From: JAGWBD01 sp965220615
Lineage (GTDB): Bacteria; Chloroflexota; Anaerolineae; Aggregatilineales; Phototrophicaceae
Direction of reading: 5' to 3'
Assembly: GCA_965220615.1 (NCBI GenBank)
Contig: CBDCQL010000002.1
Location: forward strand, 248,001 to 312,000
Length of the DNA stretch: 64,000 nucleotides
Under the pieces are notes generated by a model. It searched no databases, was not told the origin of the DNA, and saw only the letters and a list, made by a program, of their open reading frames with translations. Numbering within the stretch: position 1 is the stretch's first letter; each line of letters begins with the position of its first letter. Positions 41,496 through 50,342 of the stretch are shown in pieces. Made by a program: the position numbers and the translations under genes.

Positions 41496-43217
41496 ATGGA
41501 CGATACCTGGGTGCCGCGGCGGCAACGCCCGGCGAGTCGTGTACGCGCCCGGCAACAACGTCGCCGTCAACGCGAAATGTTGCGGGCGGAAAACCACGAT
41601 CAACCCTTCGTCCTGCCCGCCTTTCAGATTCTGCAGGAAATGTCGTTGCCCCTGCGGGATTTGCTGTGGCATTTGCGTCGCACTCACGTCGTGATGGCGC
41701 TGGCGGGGACGCTGCTGGCGCTCGCCCTGTTGGCCTTCGCCGCTGTGCACGTGACGCAGGGCCGGATTTTCCCCGGCGTGTGGGTCGCGGGCGTTTACGT
41801 TGGCGGCATGACGGAAGGGGAGGCAAGGGAAGCCCTGCTGCTGGGTTGGGGCCGGGACGTCGTGCTGCGCCTGGTGGATCTGGACCGCTACTGGGAAGCG
41901 ACACCGGCGGATCTGGGTCTAAGCCTGAACAGGCAACAGGCCGTTGCCGCAGCGCGAAACGTGGGGATGGCGGGTATCCCCCTCGGCTGGAACGTCGAAC
42001 CTGAAATCGAAACAGACTACATCACGGCCCAGAGCTATTTGCTGGATCTGGTCACCGAGGTCGAGGTATCGTCGGCGAATGCCAGCTTCAACATGGACGA
42101 GCAGCGCCTGGTCGGAGTCCGCGGGCGCGTAGGGAAAGTCCTGGAAGTCGGTCAGACGATGGCCAACCTGACCGGCAACAGCGCCGCCGTGGTGCAGCGC
42201 CGCCAGCTTGACCTTGTGACGCGGCCGCTGGTGCCCGACGTCATTGATCCGACGCCCTACATGGAGGAAGTGCGGGAACTCATCCGCAGGCCCTTCCAGA
42301 TGATTGGTTACGATCCCTATCTGGACGATACGGTCGTGTGGGAAACGACGACCGAGACCTTTGTCTCCTGGCTGGAGGTCGAGGAATTCGGCCCGACCTT
42401 GAGGGAAGAGACCTTCCTGCCCTTCTTTCACGCCCAGAACGCCACGCTAAATCCGCCGCGCACGGCTGATCCGCGCTATCTGGACCAGGTGGCCACGCTG
42501 GAGAAAATGCGACGCGCGATCGCCAGCCGCAGCCCTAACGTGCAGTTGCGCATTCGTTACCGGCCTACCCACTACGTGGTCCAACGCGGTGACCGCGGCT
42601 TTTTCATTTCGCGCAAGACGGGCATCCCCTATTTTCTCATTGAGGAAGTCAATCGCGATTACGACATGGACTTCCTGTACCCCGGCGACGTCCTGAACCT
42701 GCCATCCCGGGACGTGGCCGTGCCGCTGGATCCTGTCCGCAACAAACGCATCATTGTTGACCTGACCTACCAGCGTCTGACCGCCTTTGAAAACGGCAGG
42801 CCGGTCTTCAACTGGAACGTCTCCTCGGGCATTGAGGGCAACCCGACCTCCCCCGGCATTTACCAGATCCTGACCCACGACGAGATTGCGCATGGCAGCA
42901 GTTTCAACCTTTGCGGCGCCCAGGGTTGCGGCCAGTGGAAAATGAACTGGTTCATGGGCGTCTATGAAGTTCGGCCGGGACTCATGAACGGCTTTCACGG
43001 CGCGGTGGAATTGCCGAACGGAGCGCTGCTGAACAACGGAATCGTGGGTGTGCCGGCCACCTTTGGCTGCATCATGTCCATCGATGACAACGCCCGTTCG
43101 CTCTACGACTGGGCCGAGGTGGGTACGCTGGTCGAGATCATTTCCGACGAATACACGCCCAGGAGCGAAATTGCGCGCCAGGCGCGCGCCGCCACCCTGG
43201 CGGACATCTTCGCCTGA
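41496..43217 (+). CDS. L,D-transpeptidase with VanW-like and LysM segments
   Basis: Cell-wall crosslinking enzyme of 573 residues. A basic cytoplasmic start is followed by one membrane segment (about 64-88), a PG_binding_4/VanW-type region (about 95-235), a LysM-like segment (THYVVQRGDRGFFIS), and the YkuD domain (about 412-560). The catalytic cysteine is C525 in TFGCIMS, with the conserved histidine in GFHGAVELPNG. ATG 41496 follows GGGAGG at eight bases. The substrate would be peptidoglycan stem peptides, which implies a wall with 3-3 links or attached polymers. Confidence 0.88.
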   Translation: MDDTWVPRRQRPASRVRARQQRRRQREMLRAENHDQPFVLPAFQILQEMSLPLRDLLWHLRRTHVVMALAGTLLALALLAFAAVHVTQGRIFPGVWVAGVYVGGMTEGEAREALLLGWGRDVVLRLVDLDRYWEATPADLGLSLNRQQAVAAARNVGMAGIPLGWNVEPEIETDYITAQSYLLDLVTEVEVSSANASFNMDEQRLVGVRGRVGKVLEVGQTMANLTGNSAAVVQRRQLDLVTRPLVPDVIDPTPYMEEVRELIRRPFQMIGYDPYLDDTVVWETTTETFVSWLEVEEFGPTLREETFLPFFHAQNATLNPPRTADPRYLDQVATLEKMRRAIASRSPNVQLRIRYRPTHYVVQRGDRGFFISRKTGIPYFLIEEVNRDYDMDFLYPGDVLNLPSRDVAVPLDPVRNKRIIVDLTYQRLTAFENGRPVFNWNVSSGIEGNPTSPGIYQILTHDEIAHGSSFNLCGAQGCGQWKMNWFMGVYEVRPGLMNGFHGAVELPNGALLNNGIVGVPATFGCIMSIDDNARSLYDWAEVGTLVEIISDEYTPRSEIARQARAATLADIFA

Positions 43218-43239
43218 CAAGAACGAAACGGAGCCGCAA

Positions 43240-45123
43240 ATGCCAAAGGAAGTTCGCGCCTGGGGCACCTGGCCCGGCGCCCTCACGCCACGATCGCTGG
43301 CGGCCGGCCTGAGCCTGGTGGACGTGCAGTGGGATTCGGTCAGTGACACCCTGGTCTGGCTGGAGAATCGCGGCCCCCAGGGCGTGCTGGTCGCGCAACG
43401 CGGTGAAGAAGCGCCGCGAGACCTCACGTCGGAATTGTCGGTGCGCGCCATGGTGGGATATGGCGGCGGCGACTTCACCGTCGCTGCCGGCCAGGTCTTT
43501 TTTGCCGGCCCCGGCGGACGCTTGTTTCGACAGGCGCTGGCCGGTGGCGAGGCGCGACCGGTCACACCCGGTTTTGGCGCCGTCGCCTCACCGCGGGTCT
43601 CCGGCGACGGGCGCTGGCTGGCATACGTCTACAGCCATGAAGGTGAAGACGGCCTGGCGCTGGCGGACAGTGCGGGCGAGGCCTGGCCCATGAAAGTGTA
43701 TGCCGACAGCGACTTTGTCATGCAACCGGCCTGGCATCCGGAGGGCGGGGCAATCGCCTGCGTCGCCTGGGACCAGCCCAACATGCCCTGGGACGGGACG
43801 ACCCTCCGTCTGCTGTCGCTGGAAGAGGGAGGCGCATCACTGCCCCGGGTCGTGGACGAGGTCGTACTGGCCGGCGATGAGAACACGGCTGTCTTTCAGC
43901 CGGAGTTTTCGCCAGACGGGCGCCATCTGGCCTTCGTCAGCGACGTCAGTGGCATCGGGCAGCTGTGGTTGCATGATCTGGAAGACGGGTCGCAGCGTCC
44001 GCTGACCGGGGCGGACGCCGAGCACGGCATGCCCGCCTGGGGGCAGGGGATGCGCGCCTTCGCCTGGTCGGCGGACGGGGAAGCGCTCTTTTTTCTGCGA
44101 AATGAACGGGGCTTTATCAGCCTGTGGCGTCATGACCTGGCCAACGGCGCAGAGTCGCGGCTCAGCCAACTGCGGGACTACAGCAGCCTGGGTCAGCCGG
44201 CCGTCTCGCCGCAGGGTCAAGTGGCCTTGCTGGCCAGTTCGGCGCGCATCCCGTCCCGGCTGGTCGCACTGGATGCAGAAGGCGAGTTGCGCGTACGACG
44301 ACGCTCCACGACCGAGAACGCCACCGGCGACCAGCTGGCCGCCGTGGAGGCCCTGACCTGGCAGGGCGAAAACGGTGAAACGGTACACGGTCTCTATTAC
44401 GCACCGCACAGCGAGCGCTACTGTGGTGAAGGTCAGCCGCCGCTGATCGTGATGATACACGGCGGCCCCACGTCCCAGAGCAGGGCGGACTATGACAGTC
44501 GCGCCCAGTTTTTCGCCACGCGAGGCATTGCGGTGCTGGACGTGAATTACCGCGGCAGCACGGGCTACGGGCGCGCCTACATGCAGCGGCTCTACGGCGA
44601 CTGGGGCGTTTGCGACGTGGAGGATGCCCTCAGCGGCGCGGAGCACCTGGTCCGTCGCAGCCTGGCCGACCGCGAAAGGCTGGTCATCATGGGCGGCAGC
44701 GCCGGCGGCTTCACCGTGTACCAGGCCCTGGTGGACCACCCCGGTTATTTTCGTGCCGGAATCTGCCTCTACGGAGTGGCCAATCAGTTCAGCCTGGCGA
44801 TGGAGACCCACAAGTTTGAAGCGCGCTACCTGGATATGTTGCTGGGGCCCTTGCCGGCCGCCGCAGAAATCTATCGCCAGCGATCACCGGAATTCCAGGC
44901 GGACAAGATTGTCGATCCGATCGCCATATTTCAGGGCGACGTCGACCAGGTGGTGCCGCGCAACCAGTCCGACGCCATCGTGGCATCGTTAAAGGCGCGT
45001 AACGTGCCCCACGAATACCACGTCTACGAGGGTGAGGGACATGGCTGGCGCCGCCCGGACACGATCGAGGCCTTCTACAACAGCGTGTTGCGTTTCCTGC
45101 AGCAGTACGTGATCTTTGCCTGA
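43240..45123 (+). CDS. S9 family prolyl oligopeptidase-like peptidase
   Basis: 627 residues: an N-terminal beta-propeller (WD40/TolB-like repeats, to about 380) and a C-terminal alpha/beta hydrolase. The triad is S487 in GGSAGGFT, D569 in DVDQVVP and H601 in GEGHGWRR. Similar enzymes are dipeptidyl or acylaminoacyl peptidases. No signal peptide is seen, so it is probably cytoplasmic. ATG 43240 has GGAG upstream. It follows the L,D-transpeptidase gene by 22 bases and may be co-transcribed. Confidence 0.88.
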   Translation: MPKEVRAWGTWPGALTPRSLAAGLSLVDVQWDSVSDTLVWLENRGPQGVLVAQRGEEAPRDLTSELSVRAMVGYGGGDFTVAAGQVFFAGPGGRLFRQALAGGEARPVTPGFGAVASPRVSGDGRWLAYVYSHEGEDGLALADSAGEAWPMKVYADSDFVMQPAWHPEGGAIACVAWDQPNMPWDGTTLRLLSLEEGGASLPRVVDEVVLAGDENTAVFQPEFSPDGRHLAFVSDVSGIGQLWLHDLEDGSQRPLTGADAEHGMPAWGQGMRAFAWSADGEALFFLRNERGFISLWRHDLANGAESRLSQLRDYSSLGQPAVSPQGQVALLASSARIPSRLVALDAEGELRVRRRSTTENATGDQLAAVEALTWQGENGETVHGLYYAPHSERYCGEGQPPLIVMIHGGPTSQSRADYDSRAQFFATRGIAVLDVNYRGSTGYGRAYMQRLYGDWGVCDVEDALSGAEHLVRRSLADRERLVIMGGSAGGFTVYQALVDHPGYFRAGICLYGVANQFSLAMETHKFEARYLDMLLGPLPAAAEIYRQRSPEFQADKIVDPIAIFQGDVDQVVPRNQSDAIVASLKARNVPHEYHVYEGEGHGWRRPDTIEAFYNSVLRFLQQYVIFA

Positions 45124-45155
45124 TCCGGGCGGCCCTGGGCAGGCTCGCGGCCAGA

Positions 45156-46226
45156 TCAGTCCAGCTGGACCCAGCGACGCTCCTGCGAGGACCGCCCTAG
45201 CGCGTCCAGCGCCAACTGACACTGCAGGCCGTCCTTGAAGGTGGCGCCGGCCTGTAGCGGACGTCCCTCGCGGATGGCGGCGCAAAGTTCCTGCATCAGC
45301 GCGACGAAGGACACGTTCCAGATACCGCTGTTGACCTGTGGCAACTGCGCGTTGGGGTCGTCCACGCTGAGGTCCCTGAAGTCTTCGCCGGCGCGGGCCA
45401 CCAGCAGGCGTTCGTCGGCGTCGCCGAGCACGATCGTGCCTTCGCTGCCGAAGATCTGCAGGCTGCTGCCGCCGCTGTGACGGGCGGCGCCGCTCATAAA
45501 CACCGACACCAGCGCGCCACTTTGCATCTCCAGCAGGACACTGTACTGGTCGTCCGCCGTCGCCCGCCAGGTCTCGCCAGTGTTGGCGTCGACGCGATCC
45601 GGCACCATGGTGGCGACCTGACCGCTGAGCGCGGCGACGTCGCCGAACCACCAGCGCATGAGATCAATCGCGTGCGAACCGGCTGCCCCGAGGCGGCCAC
45701 CGCCCATGTCGGCCATGGACCACCAGTCGCCGGCCGGCCGCGAGGCGGGGTCGCCCCAGCCGGCGTTGATGCTGGTCATGTTGACGTGCCGCACCGTACC
45801 GATTTCACCGGCATCCAGCAGGGACTTGATGCGACGGCGATTGGGGTTGAAGCGCAGTTCGTGACCGATGATGTGCAGCACACCGGCGGCTTCGGCGGCA
45901 TCCAGCATCTCGCGCGCCTCGCCGGCGTTCATGGCCGTCGGTTTCTCGCAGAGCACGTGGGCGCCGGTCTGAAGCGCGGCCAGGGTCATGGGGGCGTGGA
46001 ACACGGGCGGCGTGGCGATGCACACCAGATCGGCCTCGTGCCGCTCCAGCATGACGCGCCAGTCGTCATAGGCCTGCGGGATGCCAAACTGCTCCGCCGT
46101 GGCGCGGGCGCTTTCCAGCCGCGCGCTGGCGATGGCCACGACCTCGGCGTCATCGATGTTGGCCAGGGCGGGCAGATAGGCGTCGCGGGCGAAACTGGCG
46201 CCGATCACGGCAGTGCGAATGGTCAT
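45156..46226 (-). CDS. Gfo/Idh/MocA family oxidoreductase
   Basis: NAD(P)-dependent sugar or cyclitol dehydrogenase of 356 residues. The Rossmann start TAVIGASFARDAYLPALANI, the CEKPTAMN segment with the catalytic lysine, and the GSHAIDLMRWWFG block with its histidine are visible. A GGGAG site precedes the ATG. It lies downstream of the GntR regulator in the same direction, with a 68-base gap, and is likely under its control. Confidence 0.87.
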   Translation of the reverse strand: MTIRTAVIGASFARDAYLPALANIDDAEVVAIASARLESARATAEQFGIPQAYDDWRVMLERHEADLVCIATPPVFHAPMTLAALQTGAHVLCEKPTAMNAGEAREMLDAAEAAGVLHIIGHELRFNPNRRRIKSLLDAGEIGTVRHVNMTSINAGWGDPASRPAGDWWSMADMGGGRLGAAGSHAIDLMRWWFGDVAALSGQVATMVPDRVDANTGETWRATADDQYSVLLEMQSGALVSVFMSGAARHSGGSSLQIFGSEGTIVLGDADERLLVARAGEDFRDLSVDDPNAQLPQVNSGIWNVSFVALMQELCAAIREGRPLQAGATFKDGLQCQLALDALGRSSQERRWVQLD

Positions 46227-46294
46227 GTCATGTCTCCCGGTGTTTTGTCAGCCACGGTCCCCGGCCCAATGGTTGACCGGACGCGGGCCTGCTA

Positions 46295-47002
46295 TCACGA
46301 TTCCCGTCTCTGCAGAGGCGCCGGCATTGCGCCGATTTCCCAGTCCTCGGCCACCAGGTCACCGCCTGTGGCGACGTGCGCCTCGATGGCGCTGGTGGCG
46401 CGTTCCCCGTCCCGGGCGCGAATGGCATCCAGAATGGGCAGGTGGCTGTAGGCGACCAGACGAATGTCGTCGTTGCGCATGTTGCGCAGGGTCATCACCC
46501 GGCGCACGCGCAGGGCCACCAGATGCCAGGTGGTCTGCAACAGGCAGTGGCCGCTCATGGCGATCAGGGTATCGTGAAAGCTGTGGTCGAGTTCGTTGAC
46601 CTTGCGCAGGTTGCCCCGGTTGGCGGCGCGCAGCATGCGCTCGCTGATCGCCTCCAGGCGCCGCAGATCACAGTGATCGCTCTGGTCAATGATGCAGCGT
46701 ATCGCCAGCGCCTCCAGCACTCCCCGCAGGCTGTAGAGTTCGACGATGTCCTTGCGTTCCAGGGTGGAGACCCGCGTGCCGCGTCGGGGGATGGTCTCGA
46801 CCAGACCTTCGCTGTTGAGGATTTGAATGGCTTCCCGCAGCGGCGCGCGGCTCACGCCAAGTTGGGCCGCCAGGTCCGTCTCGATCAGGGGCTGGCCGGG
46901 GCTCAGGTCGCCGCACAGGATCGCCTCGTGCAGGACGTCGACGATGTGCTCCCGCAGGGACTTGCTCTGCAACTGGCCGAGGGAAGAATGGGCGTCAGGC
47001 AT
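46295..47002 (-). CDS. GntR-family regulator, FadR subfamily
   Basis: 235 residues. The winged helix is at about 12-75 (LAAQLGVSRAPLREAIQILN, then RRGTRVSTL); an FCD effector domain follows, with ligand histidines in LDHSFHDTLIAM and AYSHLPILDAI. Such regulators sense small acids and repress catabolic genes. There is no Shine-Dalgarno sequence before the ATG. The gene is preceded by a near-consensus promoter that faces another serving the VOC operon, with a palindrome between them, so autoregulation is likely. Confidence 0.9.
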   Translation of the reverse strand: MPDAHSSLGQLQSKSLREHIVDVLHEAILCGDLSPGQPLIETDLAAQLGVSRAPLREAIQILNSEGLVETIPRRGTRVSTLERKDIVELYSLRGVLEALAIRCIIDQSDHCDLRRLEAISERMLRAANRGNLRKVNELDHSFHDTLIAMSGHCLLQTTWHLVALRVRRVMTLRNMRNDDIRLVAYSHLPILDAIRARDGERATSAIEAHVATGGDLVAEDWEIGAMPAPLQRRES

Positions 47003-47012
47003 GGAGGATATT

Positions 47013-47041
47013 TTGACAGGGCTGCCGGGTCATCCTATACT
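47013..47041 (+). promoter_or_regulatory. Near-consensus promoter for the VOC-M20-hydantoinase unit
   Basis: A perfect TTGACA (47013-47018), 17 bases, then TATACT (47036-47041). The start near 47048 gives a 196-base leader to the VOC gene. It faces a second promoter on the opposite strand. Confidence 0.8.
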
Positions 47042-47057
47042 CCCGATGCCGGTTCGC

Positions 47058-47065
47058 TGTCGACA
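47058..47065. promoter_or_regulatory. Candidate GntR operator between facing promoters
   Basis: TGTCGACA is an eight-base palindrome centred at 47061.5, almost exactly the midpoint (47063) of the two promoters. TTGTCG occurs twice on the minus strand here, 14 bases apart. The GT...AC half-site pattern is that of FadR-type regulators. Confidence 0.5.
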
Positions 47066-47084
47066 ATCGACTGGCGACAAGCAA

Positions 47085-47113
47085 AGTATAGGCTGGCGCG
47101 CTGCGTCTGTCAA
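47085..47113 (-). promoter_or_regulatory. Near-consensus promoter for the GntR gene
   Basis: On the minus strand TTGACA (47113-47108), 17 bases, then TATACT (47090-47085). The start near 47078 gives a leader of about 76 bases and a transcript that crosses the opposing promoter. Confidence 0.8.
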
Positions 47114-47189
47114 CCAGTGCCAGTGGCCCGGATGATGTGGAGCACAGTCGCGGGCCAGGCGAGGGAAAGGCCGGACTTTTTGGACGCGT

Positions 47190-47213
47190 CGCCGGCGGCA
47201 ATCCGGCGCTTTT
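47190..47213 (+). promoter_or_regulatory. Attenuator-like hairpin in the VOC leader
   Basis: CGCCGG (47190-47195) pairs with CCGGCG (47203-47208) over seven bases, followed by C and TTTT (47210-47213). It lies 31 bases before the VOC ATG inside a long leader. Only six pairs, so this is weak. Confidence 0.3.
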
Positions 47214-47243
47214 CGTGGTTGAGTGCAATTTCAGGAGGCAGGA

Positions 47244-47711
47244 ATGGCGGAAGGGCGTTACATCAAGCACATGGCCTTCGCGGTGAAAGACGCCGCGGTC
47301 GCCTGGAAACAGTACAAGGACTTCCTCGATATTGGCCACGATGGACGCATCGAGGACTACGAAAAGTCGCGCAATCGCGTCGTCCTCTTTGACGTTGCCG
47401 GCGTGGAATATCAGCTTTGCGAGTCGATGGACGAGGGCGGTCGCTACGACCAGTGGATCAAGGACCGCGGCCAGGAAGGGCTGCACCATATCTGCTACGC
47501 CGTGCCGGATATCGAGGAAGCGCTGGCGGAGGCCCTGGCGAAGGGTGGTACGCTGAAACTCTGCCCGGCCTGCAACGTTTACGGCAGCCACGTGCATCCG
47601 GAAGGCTGGGTCGCCTTTCTGGAGGAAGAGCCCGGTGGCATCGAACTGGAATTGATGCAGGTCTACACGCCGGAAGAACTGGAAGAATACAAGGCGGTAC
47701 AGGGAATCTAG
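47244..47711 (+). CDS. VOC (glyoxalase/methylmalonyl-CoA epimerase-like) protein
   Basis: 155 residues with two beta-alpha-beta-beta-beta modules. Candidate metal ligands are His in IKHMAFAV, His in LHHICYAVPDIEEAL and Glu in GIELELMQ. The pattern is closest to epimerase-type VOC proteins; the substrate is unknown. ATG 47244 follows AGGAGGCAGGA. It leads a + strand unit with M20 and hydantoinase-like genes, so a catabolic role on the same compound is likely. Confidence 0.8.
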   Translation: MAEGRYIKHMAFAVKDAAVAWKQYKDFLDIGHDGRIEDYEKSRNRVVLFDVAGVEYQLCESMDEGGRYDQWIKDRGQEGLHHICYAVPDIEEALAEALAKGGTLKLCPACNVYGSHVHPEGWVAFLEEEPGGIELELMQVYTPEELEEYKAVQGI

Positions 47712-47768
47712 ATTGCAGCGGCAGCTATCTGTCTTTCCTTGCAACGGCGCACAACGAAGCAGGAATAC

Positions 47769-48929
47769 ATGGAAATGGACGGCGTCGAACTGTTGCGTCA
47801 GCTGGTACAGATTCCCTCTCCCAATCCACCGGGCGATACGCGGGCCATCGCGACCTTTGTCGCCCGGCAAATGCAGGCCATCGGTTGCGACGTGCGGATG
47901 GTGGCGCCGCCGGAGAAAGCGGAGGCCGTGAACACCATCGCCAGCCTGGGCGAGGGCGAGCCCACTTTTATGCTGCATGCCCACATTGACACAGTACCCA
48001 TCGCCAGAAACGAAGCCGAAAAGTGGAGCGTCGACCCCTATGCGGGGGTCGTGCAGGGTGGGTCGCTCTATGGCAAGGGCAGCGTCGACGACAAGGCGCC
48101 GCTGGCGTCGATGATGATGGCCATGCAGGACGCAGCCAGTCAGGGCGCCCTGCGGGGCAGGCTGCTGCTGGTGGCGGCTGCAGAAGAGGAAGTTGGCGGG
48201 CAACTCGGCAGCAAATGGATGGCGGACGAGGGTCACCTGCCCGCCTGCGACTTCATCATCGTTGGCGAGCAAACGGGCAACCGGGTGGCGATCGCGCACA
48301 AGGGCGTGATGCGCGCCACGGTGCATACGCATGGCAAGGCGGTTCATGCCACCAATCCCGATCGCGGCGTCAATGCCATCGTCGCCATGTCAGAGGTCAT
48401 CGCGGCGCTGCACACTTATCATCGGCGACTGGCAGGGCGGGTGCATCCGGTAGTCGGTAGCCCTACCTGCAATATCGGCGTCATTGAGGGCGGCAGCACG
48501 GCCAACGCCGTGCCGGATGCCTGCCACGTCAAGCTGGACCGACGAATGATCCCGCGCGAAGACCCGAAAGAGGTGCAGGCGGAGCTCGCCGCAGTGGTCG
48601 ACTCGGTCGACGTCGCGCCGGCGACGGTCAGCATTGACGGCTTTGTCCACTCGCCCTGGTTCGATTCCGGGCTGGACAGCGAAGCAGGGCGCACCTTTCT
48701 GTCCTGCGTTCAGGATGAAACCGGCGATGACGGCGGACCAATCGGCTATTTGCCGGGCAGCGACGCCAAACATTTGACCGGTCTGGCGCGGGGCGACATG
48801 ATCATTTTTGGTCCAGGCAGCTACGAGGTCGCCCATGGCGCCGACGAGCACGTTGTGTTGTCGGAATACCAGGCGACAACCCGAATTTTGCTCAATTTTC
48901 TGCGGCGGACGCTGTACGCCAAACAGTGA
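47769..48929 (+). CDS. M20 family metallopeptidase (ArgE/DapE-like)
   Basis: 386 residues; di-zinc amidase or peptidase. HAHIDTVP carries the first metal histidine and aspartate, GKGSVDDKAP the bridging aspartate, and AAEEEVGG the catalytic glutamate pair. The lid dimerisation domain (about 180-290) is complete. Substrates are N-acyl or N-carbamoyl amino acids in related enzymes. ATG 47769 has AGGA just upstream. Next to a hydantoinase-like enzyme, it could hydrolyse the ring-opened product (inference). Confidence 0.86.
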   Translation: MEMDGVELLRQLVQIPSPNPPGDTRAIATFVARQMQAIGCDVRMVAPPEKAEAVNTIASLGEGEPTFMLHAHIDTVPIARNEAEKWSVDPYAGVVQGGSLYGKGSVDDKAPLASMMMAMQDAASQGALRGRLLLVAAAEEEVGGQLGSKWMADEGHLPACDFIIVGEQTGNRVAIAHKGVMRATVHTHGKAVHATNPDRGVNAIVAMSEVIAALHTYHRRLAGRVHPVVGSPTCNIGVIEGGSTANAVPDACHVKLDRRMIPREDPKEVQAELAAVVDSVDVAPATVSIDGFVHSPWFDSGLDSEAGRTFLSCVQDETGDDGGPIGYLPGSDAKHLTGLARGDMIIFGPGSYEVAHGADEHVVLSEYQATTRILLNFLRRTLYAKQ

Positions 48930-48956
48930 ACTTCGCCCAGGCGTGAGGACAGGACC

Positions 48957-50342
48957 GTGACTCTGGACACCCTGATAAGAAATGCGCAGGTCGTTCTGGA
49001 AACTGGCGTCGCCCGCATCGACGTCGGCATTGCGGACGGACGCATCGCGGCCCTGCTGGACAGCAGCGATGGCATTGATGCCCGTCAAACCATCGACGCC
49101 AGCGGGCAACTGCTCTTGCCCGGCGCCATCGACATACATTTTCATTGCCGCGCGCCTGCCTGGCCCCAGAGGGGCGACTTCTCGACCGAGACGCGGGCCG
49201 CTGCGGCCGGCGGCGTGACGACCATCTTCGAGATGCCGGTCTCCAAACCCTGCTGCGCCACAGTCGACATCTTTCGCCAGCGAAAGGCCCTGGCGGACGA
49301 CGATGCCTGGGTCAATTATGCCCTGTATGCCGCCCCCGGTCTGTTGCAAAGGGAGGAAGTGCTGGGCATGGCGGCGGAAGGCGCCATCGCCTTCAAGATC
49401 TTCATGACCTCGGCGCCGGCGGGGCGCGACGACGAGTTTGAAGGGCTTTGCCTTGTCGATGCGCCGGAGCAACTCGCGGCCATGCAACTGGTGGCGGAAA
49501 CGGGCCGCGTGCTGGTCGCCCATGCCGAGAACAACGCCCTGCTGGAACATTACATGGGGCAATTGCGGGCCGCCGGACGCAATGACCTGCAGGCCCACAA
49601 TGAGTCACGGCCGCCGCACGTTGAGGCGCTGGCGATCGCCAACCTGCTCAGCCTGAACGAGATCGCCGGCGTCCGTCTGCACATCGCCCACGTCAGTTCC
49701 CGGGCGGCGCTGGCCACGATCCAGCGCTACCAGGCGGAGGGCGCGGACGTCAGCGGGGAGACCTGCCCGCATTACCTGTTCTTCACCGAGGAGGACTTCC
49801 TGCGCATCGGCGCCTGGGCGCGGGTCAACCCGCCCATTCGCGGGCAGGACGACCAGGACGCGCTCTGGGAGGGGCTGGCCGACGGGTCCCTGCTGGCCGT
49901 CACGACCGACCATTCCCCCTTTATGGTGGAGGAGAAGGAACGGGCGAAGACGGATATTTTCGCCGTTCCACCTGGCGCGCCGGGCGTGGAAGAACTGGTG
50001 CCATCCATGATGGATGCCGCGCTCTCCGGCCGCTTGTCCGTGGAAGAGGCAGTGCGGCTCATCAGCAGCAACGGCGCAAAACGCTTTGGCATCTACCCGC
50101 GCAAGGGGGTCATCGCGGCCGGTTCGGACGCGGACCTGGTGCTTTACGACCCTGAAGCCAGCACGACTATTCATTCGGACATGCTGTTCAGCAAGGCGCG
50201 CGCCTGCGACAAGCTTTACGAGGGTATGACCTTTCGCGGCAGAGTGACGCGAACGCTGGTCAACGGGGCGACGGTTTTCGCAGACGGGGAGATCGTTGGC
50301 GTTCGTGGCAGCGGACGCTTTGTGCAGCCGAACGGGAGTTGA
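48957..50342 (+). CDS. Dihydroorotase/hydantoinase/allantoinase-family cyclic amidohydrolase
   Basis: 461 residues. GAIDIHFHCRAP gives the H-x-H metal pair, AFKIFM the carboxylated lysine, LHIAHVSS a histidine and VTTDHSPF the catalytic aspartate. The C terminus KGVIAAGSDADLVLYDP is the typical beta-sandwich return. These enzymes open cyclic amides; which ring is not predictable. The start is GTG with GAGGACAGG upstream. Its last 83 bases overlap the convergent ABC permease gene. Confidence 0.87.
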   Translation: MTLDTLIRNAQVVLETGVARIDVGIADGRIAALLDSSDGIDARQTIDASGQLLLPGAIDIHFHCRAPAWPQRGDFSTETRAAAAGGVTTIFEMPVSKPCCATVDIFRQRKALADDDAWVNYALYAAPGLLQREEVLGMAAEGAIAFKIFMTSAPAGRDDEFEGLCLVDAPEQLAAMQLVAETGRVLVAHAENNALLEHYMGQLRAAGRNDLQAHNESRPPHVEALAIANLLSLNEIAGVRLHIAHVSSRAALATIQRYQAEGADVSGETCPHYLFFTEEDFLRIGAWARVNPPIRGQDDQDALWEGLADGSLLAVTTDHSPFMVEEKERAKTDIFAVPPGAPGVEELVPSMMDAALSGRLSVEEAVRLISSNGAKRFGIYPRKGVIAAGSDADLVLYDPEASTTIHSDMLFSKARACDKLYEGMTFRGRVTRTLVNGATVFADGEIVGVRGSGRFVQPNGS

